Shown piece after piece: positions 50,122 through 59,256 of a stretch of 64,000 nucleotides of DNA. The translations under genes and the position numbers were made by a program. The first letter of the stretch is position 1; each line of letters opens with the position of its first letter. Source of the stretch: JBAYST01 sp034932745 (lineage in GTDB: Bacteria; Bacillota_I; Bacilli_A; RFN20; CAG-826); the NCBI GenBank assembly GCA_034932745.1, contig JAYFOJ010000001.1, positions 124,001 through 188,000 of the forward strand, written 5' to 3'. The notes under the pieces are model-generated. The model was not told where the DNA came from. It saw nothing but the letters and a program-made list of their open reading frames with translations, and did no database searches.

Positions 50122-51783
50122 ATGCAAAATTCCAAAAAGAGATTCCTAACGTTGCTATCAGTTCCATTTTTAGCTTTAAGTTTAGGAGGCTTATCATCCT
50201 GTGGTCAAACCGGAGGTCCAGTCGACACCTATGATTTAGATGTCAATGTTGAGACCAAAGGTGTAACCATTAATATGTGGACCGGATTTGGTGCTGCGGT
50301 TAATACAACTTTAAGTGAATTACTTGAAGAATTCCAAAGCTTAACTCAAATAACGGTTAACTATGAAACAAAGGGTGGTTACACAAATTTGCAAACCGCT
50401 ATCAACTTGTCGGCGACTAATCTCGCGACATTACCACAACTCGCTAATGGTTATCCAGATCACTTCGCTGGATACATCAGCTCAAACATTCAATTACGTC
50501 TCGACGGACTAATCGCTAATGAAGTAAATAGAAATATTCAAGAACCTGGTACTTACACCAATTCGCTTGGTCAAACAGTTACCACTCTTCCACATCTCGA
50601 TTACAATGGCTTCTATAGCGACTACAAAACCGAGAATGAAAACCTCGAATTTAAGTCCGACGGAACAGGTTATGTCTTAGGACTTCCATTCAACAAATCA
50701 ACCGAAGTAATGGTCTATAACAAACAACTTATTGACTGGTGCGCATCTACTACCGGACAAGCGAAGTTGACCGAATGGGGAATCGGTACAATCGCCGTTC
50801 CTACTACTTGGGCTGAAGTAAAGACTGTTGGTTTAAACTTAAGAGCACTTCTAAACCATTCAGACGGAACAAGAACTATTTTCAAGAACTATCTCGGATC
50901 AGATGGAATAATCTACGGCTCGAGCACAATGCCAGCTGGTGTCACAATCGTTTTCGATGGACACAATATTACTGACATGGCTCAATTCCGTCCATTCTCC
51001 TACGATTCAACCGAGAACTTATTTACGACACTCATCCGTCAATTCGGCGGAACATTAACCGAAGTCGATACCACTAGAACTGGTAAAGGCTACGTTAATT
51101 TCAACGATGAGGACAATCGTCAAATCACTCTCGATGCGATGAATATGCTTAAAGATCTTTGGGATAACCAAGTCATCGGTATTGCTTCGACCCCATGGGA
51201 AGATTCAACTGGATTCTGCTCCGCAGCATTCAAATCTGGCAAATCGATTATGAACGTCGGTTCTAGTGCTGGTTTAACCAACATTACCGGTGCCTTTGAT
51301 GTCGGTGTGGCTCCAATTCCATTCAAAGATGCTGATCACAAGTTCGTTCTATCACAAGGAACAAACCTTGCTTTATTCCAAATCGATGTGAACGATCCAC
51401 AACGCGAAGCTAAGCTTGTCGCTGCTTGGAAGTTAATGGTTTTCTTAACCCAAGTCGAAAACGGTGCTTTCGCTGCTGGTAGTGGTTATTTCCCAACTGG
51501 AGATGCTGCTGCTAGTAATGGTGCCTATCAAGAATGGCTCAACAATACCACAGGTCAATCTGCTACTGATAAAGCAAATAAGGCTGCTGGTAAATTGAAT
51601 AATGAAGTTTATAACGGTGCTGAAGAGCATTGGACAAAGTTCGTCGACCCAGGCTTCCGCGGATCGAGCGATATTCGTGCCCAAGCTGGTCTTGCCGCTG
51701 GTTATATCTTCAACAACACTTACGGATCAATTCAGGAAATGCTAGATGCAATCTACACCGTTTTGGTCGACTACAAGAGATAG
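50122..51783 (+). CDS. ABC transporter substrate-binding lipoprotein 1
   Basis: A 553-residue family 1 (UgpB-like) binding protein. The signal peptide ends in a lipobox LSSC near residue 27. The mature start has VTINMWTGFG, the usual first strand of these proteins. The conserved LPFNKSTEVMVYNKQL segment near residue 190 corresponds to the ligand-gate region of sugar and glycerol-phosphate binding proteins. It is longer than usual (about 420-450) because of inserts in the middle. Directly behind the permeases; a second copy follows. Confidence 0.88.
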   Translation: MQNSKKRFLTLLSVPFLALSLGGLSSCGQTGGPVDTYDLDVNVETKGVTINMWTGFGAAVNTTLSELLEEFQSLTQITVNYETKGGYTNLQTAINLSATNLATLPQLANGYPDHFAGYISSNIQLRLDGLIANEVNRNIQEPGTYTNSLGQTVTTLPHLDYNGFYSDYKTENENLEFKSDGTGYVLGLPFNKSTEVMVYNKQLIDWCASTTGQAKLTEWGIGTIAVPTTWAEVKTVGLNLRALLNHSDGTRTIFKNYLGSDGIIYGSSTMPAGVTIVFDGHNITDMAQFRPFSYDSTENLFTTLIRQFGGTLTEVDTTRTGKGYVNFNDEDNRQITLDAMNMLKDLWDNQVIGIASTPWEDSTGFCSAAFKSGKSIMNVGSSAGLTNITGAFDVGVAPIPFKDADHKFVLSQGTNLALFQIDVNDPQREAKLVAAWKLMVFLTQVENGAFAAGSGYFPTGDAAASNGAYQEWLNNTTGQSATDKANKAAGKLNNEVYNGAEEHWTKFVDPGFRGSSDIRAQAGLAAGYIFNNTYGSIQEMLDAIYTVLVDYKR

Positions 51784-51801
51784 TGTTTATTTGGAGGACT
51801 A

Positions 51802-53484
51802 ATGATGAATAAAAAACATATTCTTAAAACAGCCCTCGTACCTCTTCTTCTTTCAGGAGTTGCTTTATCAGCGACTTCATGTGGTGGTTGGAGAAACAAT
51901 TACGCTTACGATATCGACTTCAATGCCGACGTGAGCGGAACCACGATTGATTTCTGGACAGGATTTGGCACTGACATTAACAATGTCATGGACGATATGC
52001 TTCAAGAATTCGAAGCGATGACTGGCGTTCACGTTAATTACGAGAGCAAAGGTTCATACGACGGACTTCTTCAAGCCGTTCAATTAGCAGCGACGAGTGG
52101 ACAATTTCCAAATATCGCTGTCGGCTATCCTGACCACTTTGCCACATACGTCAAACAGGATATTATCGTTAGATTAGATTATTATTTTGAAAACGATGTG
52201 ACCAATACTTGGGAAGGAGACAATGATTTCGCAATCACTGACTTCTATTCCGACTACATGAAAGAAAACCAGGAAATCGAGTACAAGAACGATGGAACTC
52301 CTTGGACACTTGGCGTTCCGTTCAACAAATCGACCGAAGTTATGGTTTACAATTCAACCTTCTTCGATTGGTGTTCTTCAACTGCTGGTCAACAAACATT
52401 ACAAGGTCTTGGAATCGGTGAAATCACCGTTCCAACAACTTATGCTCAATTAGACACCGTCGGAAAGAACATTCTCGCTCTTTTAGATAATGCTCAAGAT
52501 GGCAATGGTGGTACTAAAGGCGCATATAACAAAATCCTTATGCCAGATGGCAAAGCCTACACTGGTAATTTAGGTGGATTTACTGAAGGTCAAGCAATCT
52601 TGAACCTTTCGAATATCTTCAAATGGGGAACCGCTGGCCATGCTAGTAAGGAATGTTTCAAACCATTCTCTTACGATTCACAAGCCAACCTCTTCATTAC
52701 AACCATTCGTCAAAGCGGTGGCACTTATACACATTTCGATAAAGAAGCAAACCATGGTTACGTCGATTTCAATAGCGATGAAACCAAGAGCGGTTTGACT
52801 ATGCTCAAGAATATGTATGATGAACAAACATTTGGCATTCCAGGCGACTGGGATGAAGCTAAGTATGGTTCAAACCCATTCAAGGCTTGCAAGACCGTTA
52901 TGACTCTTGGATCTTCTGCTGGCGTTGCAAATAGTGCTCCTGCTGGAAATAAATTCAAGATTAAAGCCGCACCAGTTCCTTATCAAACTGCAGACAAGAA
53001 ATTTGTTATTTCTCAAGGCGCAAACCTCTGCTTATTAGATAAAGGAAGCCGCGAACAAAGATTAGCCTCTTGGATGCTTCTTAAATTCTTAACGAAGTAC
53101 GCCAACGGCGCAATCTGTGCTGCTACTGGTTATTATCCTTCTTCATCTTTCGCGGAAAACGGCGGAATGTGGGTTGGACCTGGAACTAGTGACTGGGAAG
53201 ATTATTCGACATGGATTTCTGGAGCCTTAGTAGGTTCTGAATCAGAAAAAATCCGTGCTCAAACAGCCCAAGTTAACATTAACTACTATGTAAACGATAG
53301 CGAGAACTGGACAAAGTTCGTCGACACTCCATTTGCTGGAAGTGCCGATATCCGAAATGTCGTAACTAGTGGTCCAGGATATGTTTTCTTAGAGACTTAC
53401 GGAACAAAAGGCAATGTTGCTAGCATAATCGATGGAGCACTCAATGCTCTATATGCTTCTTTAGCAGATTATGTGAAGAAATAG
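51802..53484 (+). CDS. ABC transporter substrate-binding lipoprotein 2
   Basis: A 560-residue paralogue of the preceding gene; ATG 51805 is an equally good start behind GGAGG. The lipobox is ATSC near residue 27. The segments GTTIDFWTGFG, VGYPDHFATYV and GVPFNKSTEVMVYN are shared, while the C-terminal halves differ more. Two binding proteins for one permease pair suggest two related ligands or high surface density. Confidence 0.88.
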   Translation: MMNKKHILKTALVPLLLSGVALSATSCGGWRNNYAYDIDFNADVSGTTIDFWTGFGTDINNVMDDMLQEFEAMTGVHVNYESKGSYDGLLQAVQLAATSGQFPNIAVGYPDHFATYVKQDIIVRLDYYFENDVTNTWEGDNDFAITDFYSDYMKENQEIEYKNDGTPWTLGVPFNKSTEVMVYNSTFFDWCSSTAGQQTLQGLGIGEITVPTTYAQLDTVGKNILALLDNAQDGNGGTKGAYNKILMPDGKAYTGNLGGFTEGQAILNLSNIFKWGTAGHASKECFKPFSYDSQANLFITTIRQSGGTYTHFDKEANHGYVDFNSDETKSGLTMLKNMYDEQTFGIPGDWDEAKYGSNPFKACKTVMTLGSSAGVANSAPAGNKFKIKAAPVPYQTADKKFVISQGANLCLLDKGSREQRLASWMLLKFLTKYANGAICAATGYYPSSSFAENGGMWVGPGTSDWEDYSTWISGALVGSESEKIRAQTAQVNINYYVNDSENWTKFVDTPFAGSADIRNVVTSGPGYVFLETYGTKGNVASIIDGALNALYASLADYVKK

Positions 53485-53496
53485 GAGGATAGACAA

Positions 53497-55119
53497 ATGA
53501 AAAGAATTCATGTTGCACTTATCGGCCTAGTTTCACTCTTTGCACTTGCTTCTTGTACTAATGACGAGAGAGCATGCGTAACACGCACACCAGCTGAAGC
53601 AAATGTCGACTTTACGGAGACCCCTTATACCGATAGTTTGAAACTTGCTCAAGCTGACTCTTTAGAAGGCAAAAAGTTTGCCGGTGGGGAAACCTCAAAC
53701 ATTCCTGCAGATCAAATTGATCATGTCGGTTATGTTTCACTTCTCAGCTGCACAGATGGTGATACCGCTAACTTTACACAAGTTGGCTTCACTGATGTTG
53801 CAACACATGGCAATATCACGATTAAAGCCCGTTTCTTAGGAATTAATACTCCTGAATCAACTGCAAAAGTTGAACCATGGGGTAAAAAGGCATCAAACTT
53901 CACAAAACACAAACTAGAAGCCGCTCAAGCAAATGCTGATGAAGCTTCGGTTACCGCTGGACATAAAGTCTTTAATATCGCTCTTGTGAACGATGTTGCA
54001 ACATTTGGTGAAAGAGATTCTTCTGGCAACAGATGGCTCGCTTTCGTTTGGTATCGTAACTCAACAACATCTCCTTGGAGATGCTTGAATCTCGAACTAG
54101 TCGAACAAGCCTATTCTCGTAACCAATTGTTCCTCGATTCTTCGATTTGCAATTACCGTACATCATTTGAAGCCGCTGATAACTTTAACAAGAAATGTGG
54201 TTACCGCGTCTACGGCGAAACCGATGATGGATTCGATTATTCAGAAGATATCGTCGAGTGCACATTGTGGTACGTCTTAAATCATTACGACGAGATCGGT
54301 ATTAGCGAAGAAGGTTCATCTGGAAAGATGCTCCACATCCTCGCTCAAGTCGTTGGAATTCAAGGTGACTCCTTATATCTAAGAGACGTCATCAAAGATG
54401 ACGAACAAGAGGCGGATGAGGCATTATCGAGTCTATATTGCTATTCTGGATATAACTCTTCGATTTGCTCGATTCTCCAAGGTTCTAGTCCAACTACAGA
54501 TGGTATCGGCGTCGTTGTTTACTTCTACGCTCGTGCCACGACATATTCAAACAATATTCAATTATCAGACCTTCAATATCGCACGACTGGTAAGAGAGCG
54601 TTCCGCGTTATGACTGAAACCAATATTTCTACTTACACAGTCCATAACTGGGCAGACTTAACTCTTGATACCGCAACTGTGCACATTGATCCTTCAACCA
54701 TTACTTCGCAAGAAGACTTTGGCAAATTTAAGTATCAATGGATCGACACAAACATCGTATTAAGAACAGTTACTCCATCGACCGATGATTCGACAACTAG
54801 TTCAAGAGCCGGTGGACCTTTAGATGTATCGAATGAATATTGGGTGAAATTATCTGGCGACCCAGTTGCCTATACCTATTACGCAAAGCTCGCGGGCACT
54901 AGCATCTTCTGCAACTTAAGAGCAGATGCTTCGTTAAACCCACAAGTTACTCCAGGAGTCTTCGATTCCAACTATGGAACTCCTGCCTTCAACGTAACAG
55001 ATGCAACTCAAAAAGTATTCCATGTTACTGGTTACTTAGTTTCTTACTTCGATAAGTATCAAATTCAATTAGCCAATAACTATCAACAATTTAGTTACAT
55101 ACAAGAAGTTTTAGGTTAA
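53497..55119 (+). CDS. Lipoprotein thermonuclease (SNase) with OB-fold-like domain
   Basis: A 540-residue surface lipoprotein with lipobox ASC near residue 20. The staphylococcal nuclease domain spans about residues 75-250: DGDTANF (metal Asp), ARFLGINTPES (Arg and Glu of the catalytic set; the Asp40 of the S. aureus enzyme is Asn here), ERDSSGNRWLAFVW (Arg87 equivalent) and LVEQAYSRNQ. Residues about 260-380 (HILAQVVGIQGDSLYLRD) look like an OB-fold, as in nuclease YhcR; a second such module may follow. It would degrade DNA or RNA at the cell surface. It lies 12 bases behind a binding-protein gene in the transporter operon, as MG186/MPN133 do beside their transporters. Confidence 0.87.
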   Translation: MKRIHVALIGLVSLFALASCTNDERACVTRTPAEANVDFTETPYTDSLKLAQADSLEGKKFAGGETSNIPADQIDHVGYVSLLSCTDGDTANFTQVGFTDVATHGNITIKARFLGINTPESTAKVEPWGKKASNFTKHKLEAAQANADEASVTAGHKVFNIALVNDVATFGERDSSGNRWLAFVWYRNSTTSPWRCLNLELVEQAYSRNQLFLDSSICNYRTSFEAADNFNKKCGYRVYGETDDGFDYSEDIVECTLWYVLNHYDEIGISEEGSSGKMLHILAQVVGIQGDSLYLRDVIKDDEQEADEALSSLYCYSGYNSSICSILQGSSPTTDGIGVVVYFYARATTYSNNIQLSDLQYRTTGKRAFRVMTETNISTYTVHNWADLTLDTATVHIDPSTITSQEDFGKFKYQWIDTNIVLRTVTPSTDDSTTSSRAGGPLDVSNEYWVKLSGDPVAYTYYAKLAGTSIFCNLRADASLNPQVTPGVFDSNYGTPAFNVTDATQKVFHVTGYLVSYFDKYQIQLANNYQQFSYIQEVLG

Positions 55120-55138
55120 CTTCGGAAAGGAAAATAAA

Positions 55139-56296
55139 ATGAAAAAACACATTCTATTCATTCTTCCAGCATTGATTCTCGGTCTTGCCGCTTGTAACAC
55201 AACCGGTGGGGATGAAGAGGCTGTTCAAAAGACCGCTAATCTTCCAACCCTATTTCTCGATTTTGATGGTGCTCTAGGTACTCTTGATAAAACCTATAAC
55301 ATCAAATACGGTGATGCGTTCCTTGGTTTAGAAACATATACTTATGGAACTAAAACCGTCGATATCGAATGGACTGCTAATAGCGAAAAAGTTAAGATTT
55401 CGTCTCTTACTAGTGGACTTTACGCTAACCGCGCTAAAATCACATTCTCGATGGGAAAAACCGAGGCTGATGAATATTCTGCAGTAATTACCGGAACTAT
55501 TAAATGCGGTTCTGCCACTCAGACAGTTACGTTTAATGCTAATGTCGGTTATACAAATATTATCGACACAACTATTAAAGAATTTAAGGAAGGTTATAAA
55601 GATGCGGGTTATAACGCATCGTTAACTGGAGACGCTGTGAAATTCGCAACAACCGATACCGTTTCTTTCTATGGATACGTTACTGGAACATTCGAACCAA
55701 ATAACTCTCACCTCTATAGTGGTGTTTGGGTTCAAGATGGAGCTGAATCAATTCAACTCTACGCTAACAAACTAGGTACTGTTTGGTTTGTTAACGAACT
55801 CGCCATTGGAGACCTCGTCCACGTCGTTGGATATGGCTCTGGTTATAATGGTCTTCTCGAAGTCAAACCTTCGATTGTTGACAAAATGCAACCAGGTGAA
55901 GTCGCTTCAATCGGTGCTCCTACAACTATCACATTCAACAATGCTGATGGATGGACTGCTGCTGAACTTCTCCACAAAGATAGCAACCTTGTTCAATTCA
56001 ATAACTTAGTCTATAAATCAGGCACCGCTGGTAATGTTGGCGCTCACTGGACTTTAACCTTTGAAGGAACAAAGGCTGATGGCACTACTAAGGTAAATGT
56101 TACCGTTTATGTCAACTACCATATCGGTTCAACTGCTCAACAAGCAATTAAAGATATGATGGCGACCTGGACTGCTGGCGTTACTACGATTGATTTATCT
56201 GGCGTTATTAGCTGGTACAACAATCCACAAATCGTCCCAGTATTCCTAGATGGTAAGACACCTGATCAATGCTTCGTCGTTCACCAAGCTGCTTAA
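55139..56296 (+). CDS. Lipoprotein with OB-fold-like domain, possible nucleic-acid binder
   Basis: A 385-residue protein, signal peptide with lipobox LAAC near residue 19. The N-terminal half (residues about 30-140) is a beta-rich Ig-like module. The C-terminal half has FYGYVTGTFEPNN..SGVWVQDGAESIQLYAN and IGDLVHVVGYGSGYNGLLEV, the usual pattern of bacterial OB-fold domains found beside extracellular nucleases (as in YhcR). No catalytic motif is seen. It ends the operon that starts at the ATPase, 19 bases after the nuclease. A nucleic-acid or product-binding role is inferred. Confidence 0.7.
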   Translation: MKKHILFILPALILGLAACNTTGGDEEAVQKTANLPTLFLDFDGALGTLDKTYNIKYGDAFLGLETYTYGTKTVDIEWTANSEKVKISSLTSGLYANRAKITFSMGKTEADEYSAVITGTIKCGSATQTVTFNANVGYTNIIDTTIKEFKEGYKDAGYNASLTGDAVKFATTDTVSFYGYVTGTFEPNNSHLYSGVWVQDGAESIQLYANKLGTVWFVNELAIGDLVHVVGYGSGYNGLLEVKPSIVDKMQPGEVASIGAPTTITFNNADGWTAAELLHKDSNLVQFNNLVYKSGTAGNVGAHWTLTFEGTKADGTTKVNVTVYVNYHIGSTAQQAIKDMMATWTAGVTTIDLSGVISWYNNPQIVPVFLDGKTPDQCFVVHQAA

Positions 56297-56323
56297 TCTA
56301 ATTAGGATTTATATTAAGTATCA

Positions 56324-56358
56324 TAAAACGGTACGCTTCGGCGTATCGTTTTTTCTTA
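56324..56358 (+). terminator. Intrinsic terminator of the ABC transporter-nuclease operon
   Basis: Arms AAAACGGTACGC and GCGTATCGTTTT with a TTCG-type loop (CTTCGG) at about 56325-56352, followed by T. This closes the transcript that begins at 46288. Confidence 0.8.
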
Positions 56359-56393
56359 TTTTTATTACTCGATATATTTGTTAAAATATAAAT

Positions 56394-57542
56394 ATGAAAA
56401 ACACATATAAACTCTTAATTTTACCGCTAGTGGTTTTAACCTTAGCATCTTGTCAAAACCCTGCTGCTGACCCACATTACTCAAAAGGAGAAGATTTAAA
56501 AATAATCTCGATTGAGATGAGCGACGAGTATGGCGAAAGCACATTGATCAAATATGGTAATTACGAAATAGTTATCGATAGTGGAAACTTTGCTGATTCT
56601 AGTCATGTTGCTTCGGTAATGGAACAATACGTCACTGATAAGACAATTGACTTAATGGTTATTACCCATCCTCACGGAGATCATTTTGGCGGATTTATCG
56701 ATGGCGCTTTCGATGATTTTAGCGTCTCGAAACTAGTCGATTTTGGTTACACGTATTCTCCAAGTGGAGAGGGCGATAACATCTCCTCTAGTAGCTTATA
56801 TAATTCCTATGTTTCTAAGCGAAATCAGATGGTCAGTAAAGGCACTGTTTATACTGCGATTACTAACGAATTATCTTCGCATCCTACACTCAATATAGAC
56901 GAGACAAATAATTTAGCGATTACTTGGCTTAAGAACGATTATTATGTCGCTCCAGGTGTGAGTTTTCCTAATTCATCGATGGCAAATGTTACTAACCCGA
57001 ATTCGACCTCTGTTGCCTTCTTACTAAGTTATAAATATTGGAACTTTCCGTTCCTTGGTGACGCTGATTCTACTTATGCCGAATATAGCATCGTAAACAA
57101 CCATAAAGATTTACTATCTCCAGAGTGGAAAAAGGTTTGTTTAAAAGCCACTCACCACGCCTCATCTTCAAGCGATGGAACAACTCTATTAAACTGGGCT
57201 CATCCAAATGCCGCTTTTGTTAGCGCAGCGATGCTCGATAGTGTCTGCGTTCCTAATGAAGTTGTTTTAGGAAGTGGAACCGGTGAACAAAACCATCCTA
57301 ATAAAACCACTGTAAGCCGAATCAAGAACGCTTTAGCACTTCAAAACTCGACTTCATTTTATTGGAACGGAATTAATGGCGATTTAACAATTACTTGCGA
57401 TGGAGTGAATGATTTAACTTTTGCCGGTGCCGGAAGAAGTAAGGATTATTACATTAAAAATACGACCGATATCGCAAGCCGCGAAGAAGAGAAAAATGTC
57501 ACTTTCTTCGATAGCAAGTTTTATCAATACTATCAAAGGTAG
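56394..57542 (+). CDS. Lipoprotein metallo-beta-lactamase-fold hydrolase, second copy
   Basis: A 382-residue paralogue of the protein at 22596, without the long Ser-rich stalk. The lipobox is LASC near residue 20. The metal motif is HPHGDH (His92, His94, Asp96, His97), with THHASSSSDG as the later His motif. The sequence ESTLIKYGNYEIVIDSG is the usual MBL opening strand of the ComEC C-terminal type. Outside location plus ComEC similarity suggests nucleic-acid or phosphodiester hydrolysis. It lies next to the nuclease operon but behind a terminator. A -10 (TAAAAT) ends 6 bases before the ATG and no ribosome binding site is seen. Confidence 0.82.
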   Translation: MKNTYKLLILPLVVLTLASCQNPAADPHYSKGEDLKIISIEMSDEYGESTLIKYGNYEIVIDSGNFADSSHVASVMEQYVTDKTIDLMVITHPHGDHFGGFIDGAFDDFSVSKLVDFGYTYSPSGEGDNISSSSLYNSYVSKRNQMVSKGTVYTAITNELSSHPTLNIDETNNLAITWLKNDYYVAPGVSFPNSSMANVTNPNSTSVAFLLSYKYWNFPFLGDADSTYAEYSIVNNHKDLLSPEWKKVCLKATHHASSSSDGTTLLNWAHPNAAFVSAAMLDSVCVPNEVVLGSGTGEQNHPNKTTVSRIKNALALQNSTSFYWNGINGDLTITCDGVNDLTFAGAGRSKDYYIKNTTDIASREEEKNVTFFDSKFYQYYQR

Positions 57543-57587
57543 TTACTTTCATAAGTAATATGTCGTTAGAAAGTCCCTTATTTTCTA

Positions 57588-57616
57588 TTGAAATAATATT
57601 TATTTTGTAATAAGAT
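57588..57616 (+). promoter_or_regulatory. Promoter of tRNA-Lys
   Basis: -35 TTGAAA (57588-57593), spacer of 17, -10 TAAGAT (57611-57616). Predicted start near 57623, 9 bases before the tRNA. Confidence 0.7.
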
Positions 57617-57631
57617 TTACTAGCGACAAAT

Positions 57632-57707
57632 GGTCCGTTAGCTCAGCTGGTAGAGCAACTGACTCTTAATCAGTGGGTCAAAGGTTCAAATCCTTTACGG
57701 ATCACCA
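57632..57707 (+). tRNA. tRNA-Lys (anticodon CTT)
   Basis: A 76-base cloverleaf with encoded CCA. The acceptor stem GGTCCGT pairs with ACGGATC. The anticodon stem ACTGA/TCAGT encloses CTCTTAA, giving anticodon CTT (reads AAG). The T-loop is TTCAAAT. Confidence 0.95.
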
Positions 57708-57716
57708 TTTGCAAAT

Positions 57717-57749
57717 AACTGGTACCGATTCGGTATCAGTTTTCTTTTT
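57717..57749 (+). terminator. Intrinsic terminator after tRNA-Lys
   Basis: A 10-pair stem AACTGGTACC/GGTATCAGTT (one G-T pair) with a GATTC loop, followed by TTCTTTTT. Confidence 0.85.
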
Positions 57750-57816
57750 GCGCCAAAATTAGCAAAGTTGTTTTTATAGGTCTAATAACCTATAATCTAC
57801 ATAAGGAGATTATGTT

Positions 57817-58251
57817 ATGAAAACTCCAAGTGTGACTAACTTAAAAAAATATCTCTCTTCTTTAAATCACTTGAAGAAGAAGTATGTCACTTCGGAAATG
57901 CTTTCTCGCATTGTCGGTGTTTATCCGGAAGTGATAAACGAGAATCTGTCTTTTTTCGATCCAATGGTCAATATGGATTATCAATATAATTTGATGTCTT
58001 TAGTGTCACAAATCGAAGAATACATCGCCGAAATCGAGAATTCACGTTCAAATGTTGCTCCAAAGAAAATGATTACTAAAAAGGCACTTGAAAAATATGA
58101 GTCGATTGGGGACTTTGTCTACCAGAAGATGACGATTGGCGGAATTGTCGATCGTAATATCGTCTTAACGGACATCGAACTTAGAGAGCTTAAAAAGTTA
58201 ATCGCTAACGAACAATTAAATCGTCGAAGTTTAAAAAAGAAAGGTAAATAA
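57817..58251 (+). CDS. Rex N-terminal-domain-like DNA-binding protein, no NAD domain
   Basis: A 144-residue protein. Residues about 5-75 follow the pattern of the winged-helix domain of the redox repressor Rex: VTNLKKYLSSLNHLK, then VTSEMLSRIVGVYPEVINEN, then LSFFD and a YNLMSLVSQIEEYI segment. The Rossmann NADH-sensing domain of Rex is missing; residues about 80-144 are a short charged helical tail of another kind. So it may bind DNA but cannot sense NADH in the Rex way. It starts behind AAGGAG and is 6 bases before galU, with which it is co-transcribed. Low similarity; the assignment is tentative. Confidence 0.55.
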   Translation: MKTPSVTNLKKYLSSLNHLKKKYVTSEMLSRIVGVYPEVINENLSFFDPMVNMDYQYNLMSLVSQIEEYIAEIENSRSNVAPKKMITKKALEKYESIGDFVYQKMTIGGIVDRNIVLTDIELRELKKLIANEQLNRRSLKKKGK

Positions 58252-58257
58252 CATCAC

Positions 58258-59139
58258 ATGCAGAAAATCAGAAAGGCCGTAATTCCAGCGGCTGGTTTAG
58301 GAACGCGCTTTCTTCCAGCGACCAAAGCTATGGCGAAGGAAATGCTTCCAATCGTCGACATTCCTACTCTTCAATATCAAGTTCAAGAAGCCGTTGATAG
58401 CGGTGTGGAGGAAGTAATTCTTATCATTTCAAAAGCGAAAGAAGAAATCGTTAAACATTTCGCTAAAGATCAAGCCTATGAAGATTATTTAATTCAAAAG
58501 GGTAAAAAAGAATTTGCGGATATGATAAAACATATCGCTGAAATGGCAAAAATTACTTATGTTTACCAAGAAGAACAAAAGGGTTTAGGCCACGCGATTA
58601 TGTGCGCCGAAAAAGCCTGTAATGGTGAACCATTTGTCGTTATTTTAGGCGACGATCTAACTATTAATAAAGGTGGGAAACCAGTTTCTAAACAACTCAT
58701 CGAAGTATATGAGAAAACCGGCGCTAGTGTTATTGGTTGCCAAGAAGTCGAAAAAAGTGAAGTCAGTAAGTATGGCATAATGTCGATAAAAGGTGGCATC
58801 ATGAAGGACAGAATGGGTGAGTTAAAAGAGATTGTTGAAAAGCCTAAGTTAGAGAATGCTCCTTCTCGATTAGCATGCCTCGGTCGTTATTTATTTACGA
58901 AAGAGATTTTTACCGAATTAAAGAAAGTCAAACCATCATCTTTAGGTGGCGAGATTCTTCTTACCGATGCGATTCAAACTCTAGCGAATAAAAAGCCAGT
59001 CATCGTCTATGATTTTATTGGTAGACGTTACGATGTCGGCGATAAATATGGATATGTCGAAGCGGTCATCGATTTTGCACTAGACCGCAAGGACATCGGA
59101 GAGAAAGTTTTAAAGCACATTAAGGAAGTTGTAAAGTAG
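58258..59139 (+). CDS. galU: UTP-glucose-1-phosphate uridylyltransferase
   Basis: A 293-residue nucleotidyltransferase making UDP-glucose. The nucleotide-binding signature AAGLGTRFLPATKAMAKEML is at residues 11-30, with VEEVILIISKAKEEI, the EEQKGLGHAI segment and LGDDL. Normal length. UDP-glucose feeds GalE (2031) and the glycolipid glycosyltransferase (9101). Followed by a strong terminator. Confidence 0.96.
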   Translation: MQKIRKAVIPAAGLGTRFLPATKAMAKEMLPIVDIPTLQYQVQEAVDSGVEEVILIISKAKEEIVKHFAKDQAYEDYLIQKGKKEFADMIKHIAEMAKITYVYQEEQKGLGHAIMCAEKACNGEPFVVILGDDLTINKGGKPVSKQLIEVYEKTGASVIGCQEVEKSEVSKYGIMSIKGGIMKDRMGELKEIVEKPKLENAPSRLACLGRYLFTKEIFTELKKVKPSSLGGEILLTDAIQTLANKKPVIVYDFIGRRYDVGDKYGYVEAVIDFALDRKDIGEKVLKHIKEVVK

Positions 59140-59170
59140 TACAACTTCTTTTCTTTGATAATAAAAGACT

Positions 59171-59202
59171 GTCAAGAAACAGATTTCTTGACTTTTCTTT
59201 TT
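59171..59202 (+). terminator. Intrinsic terminator after galU
   Basis: A perfect 9-pair stem GTCAAGAAA/TTTCTTGAC with a CAGA loop, followed by TTTTCTTTTT. Confidence 0.9.
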
Positions 59203-59256
59203 ACTTTCGCGCGTAGGAAGGTATACTTATTATTGGTCTATTTAGGAGGATCATTT

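Noticed and set aside
59155..59256. N-terminal extension of NifJ
   Set aside because: It overlaps a perfect terminator hairpin and T-run; AGGAGG before 59257 and family length fix the start there.
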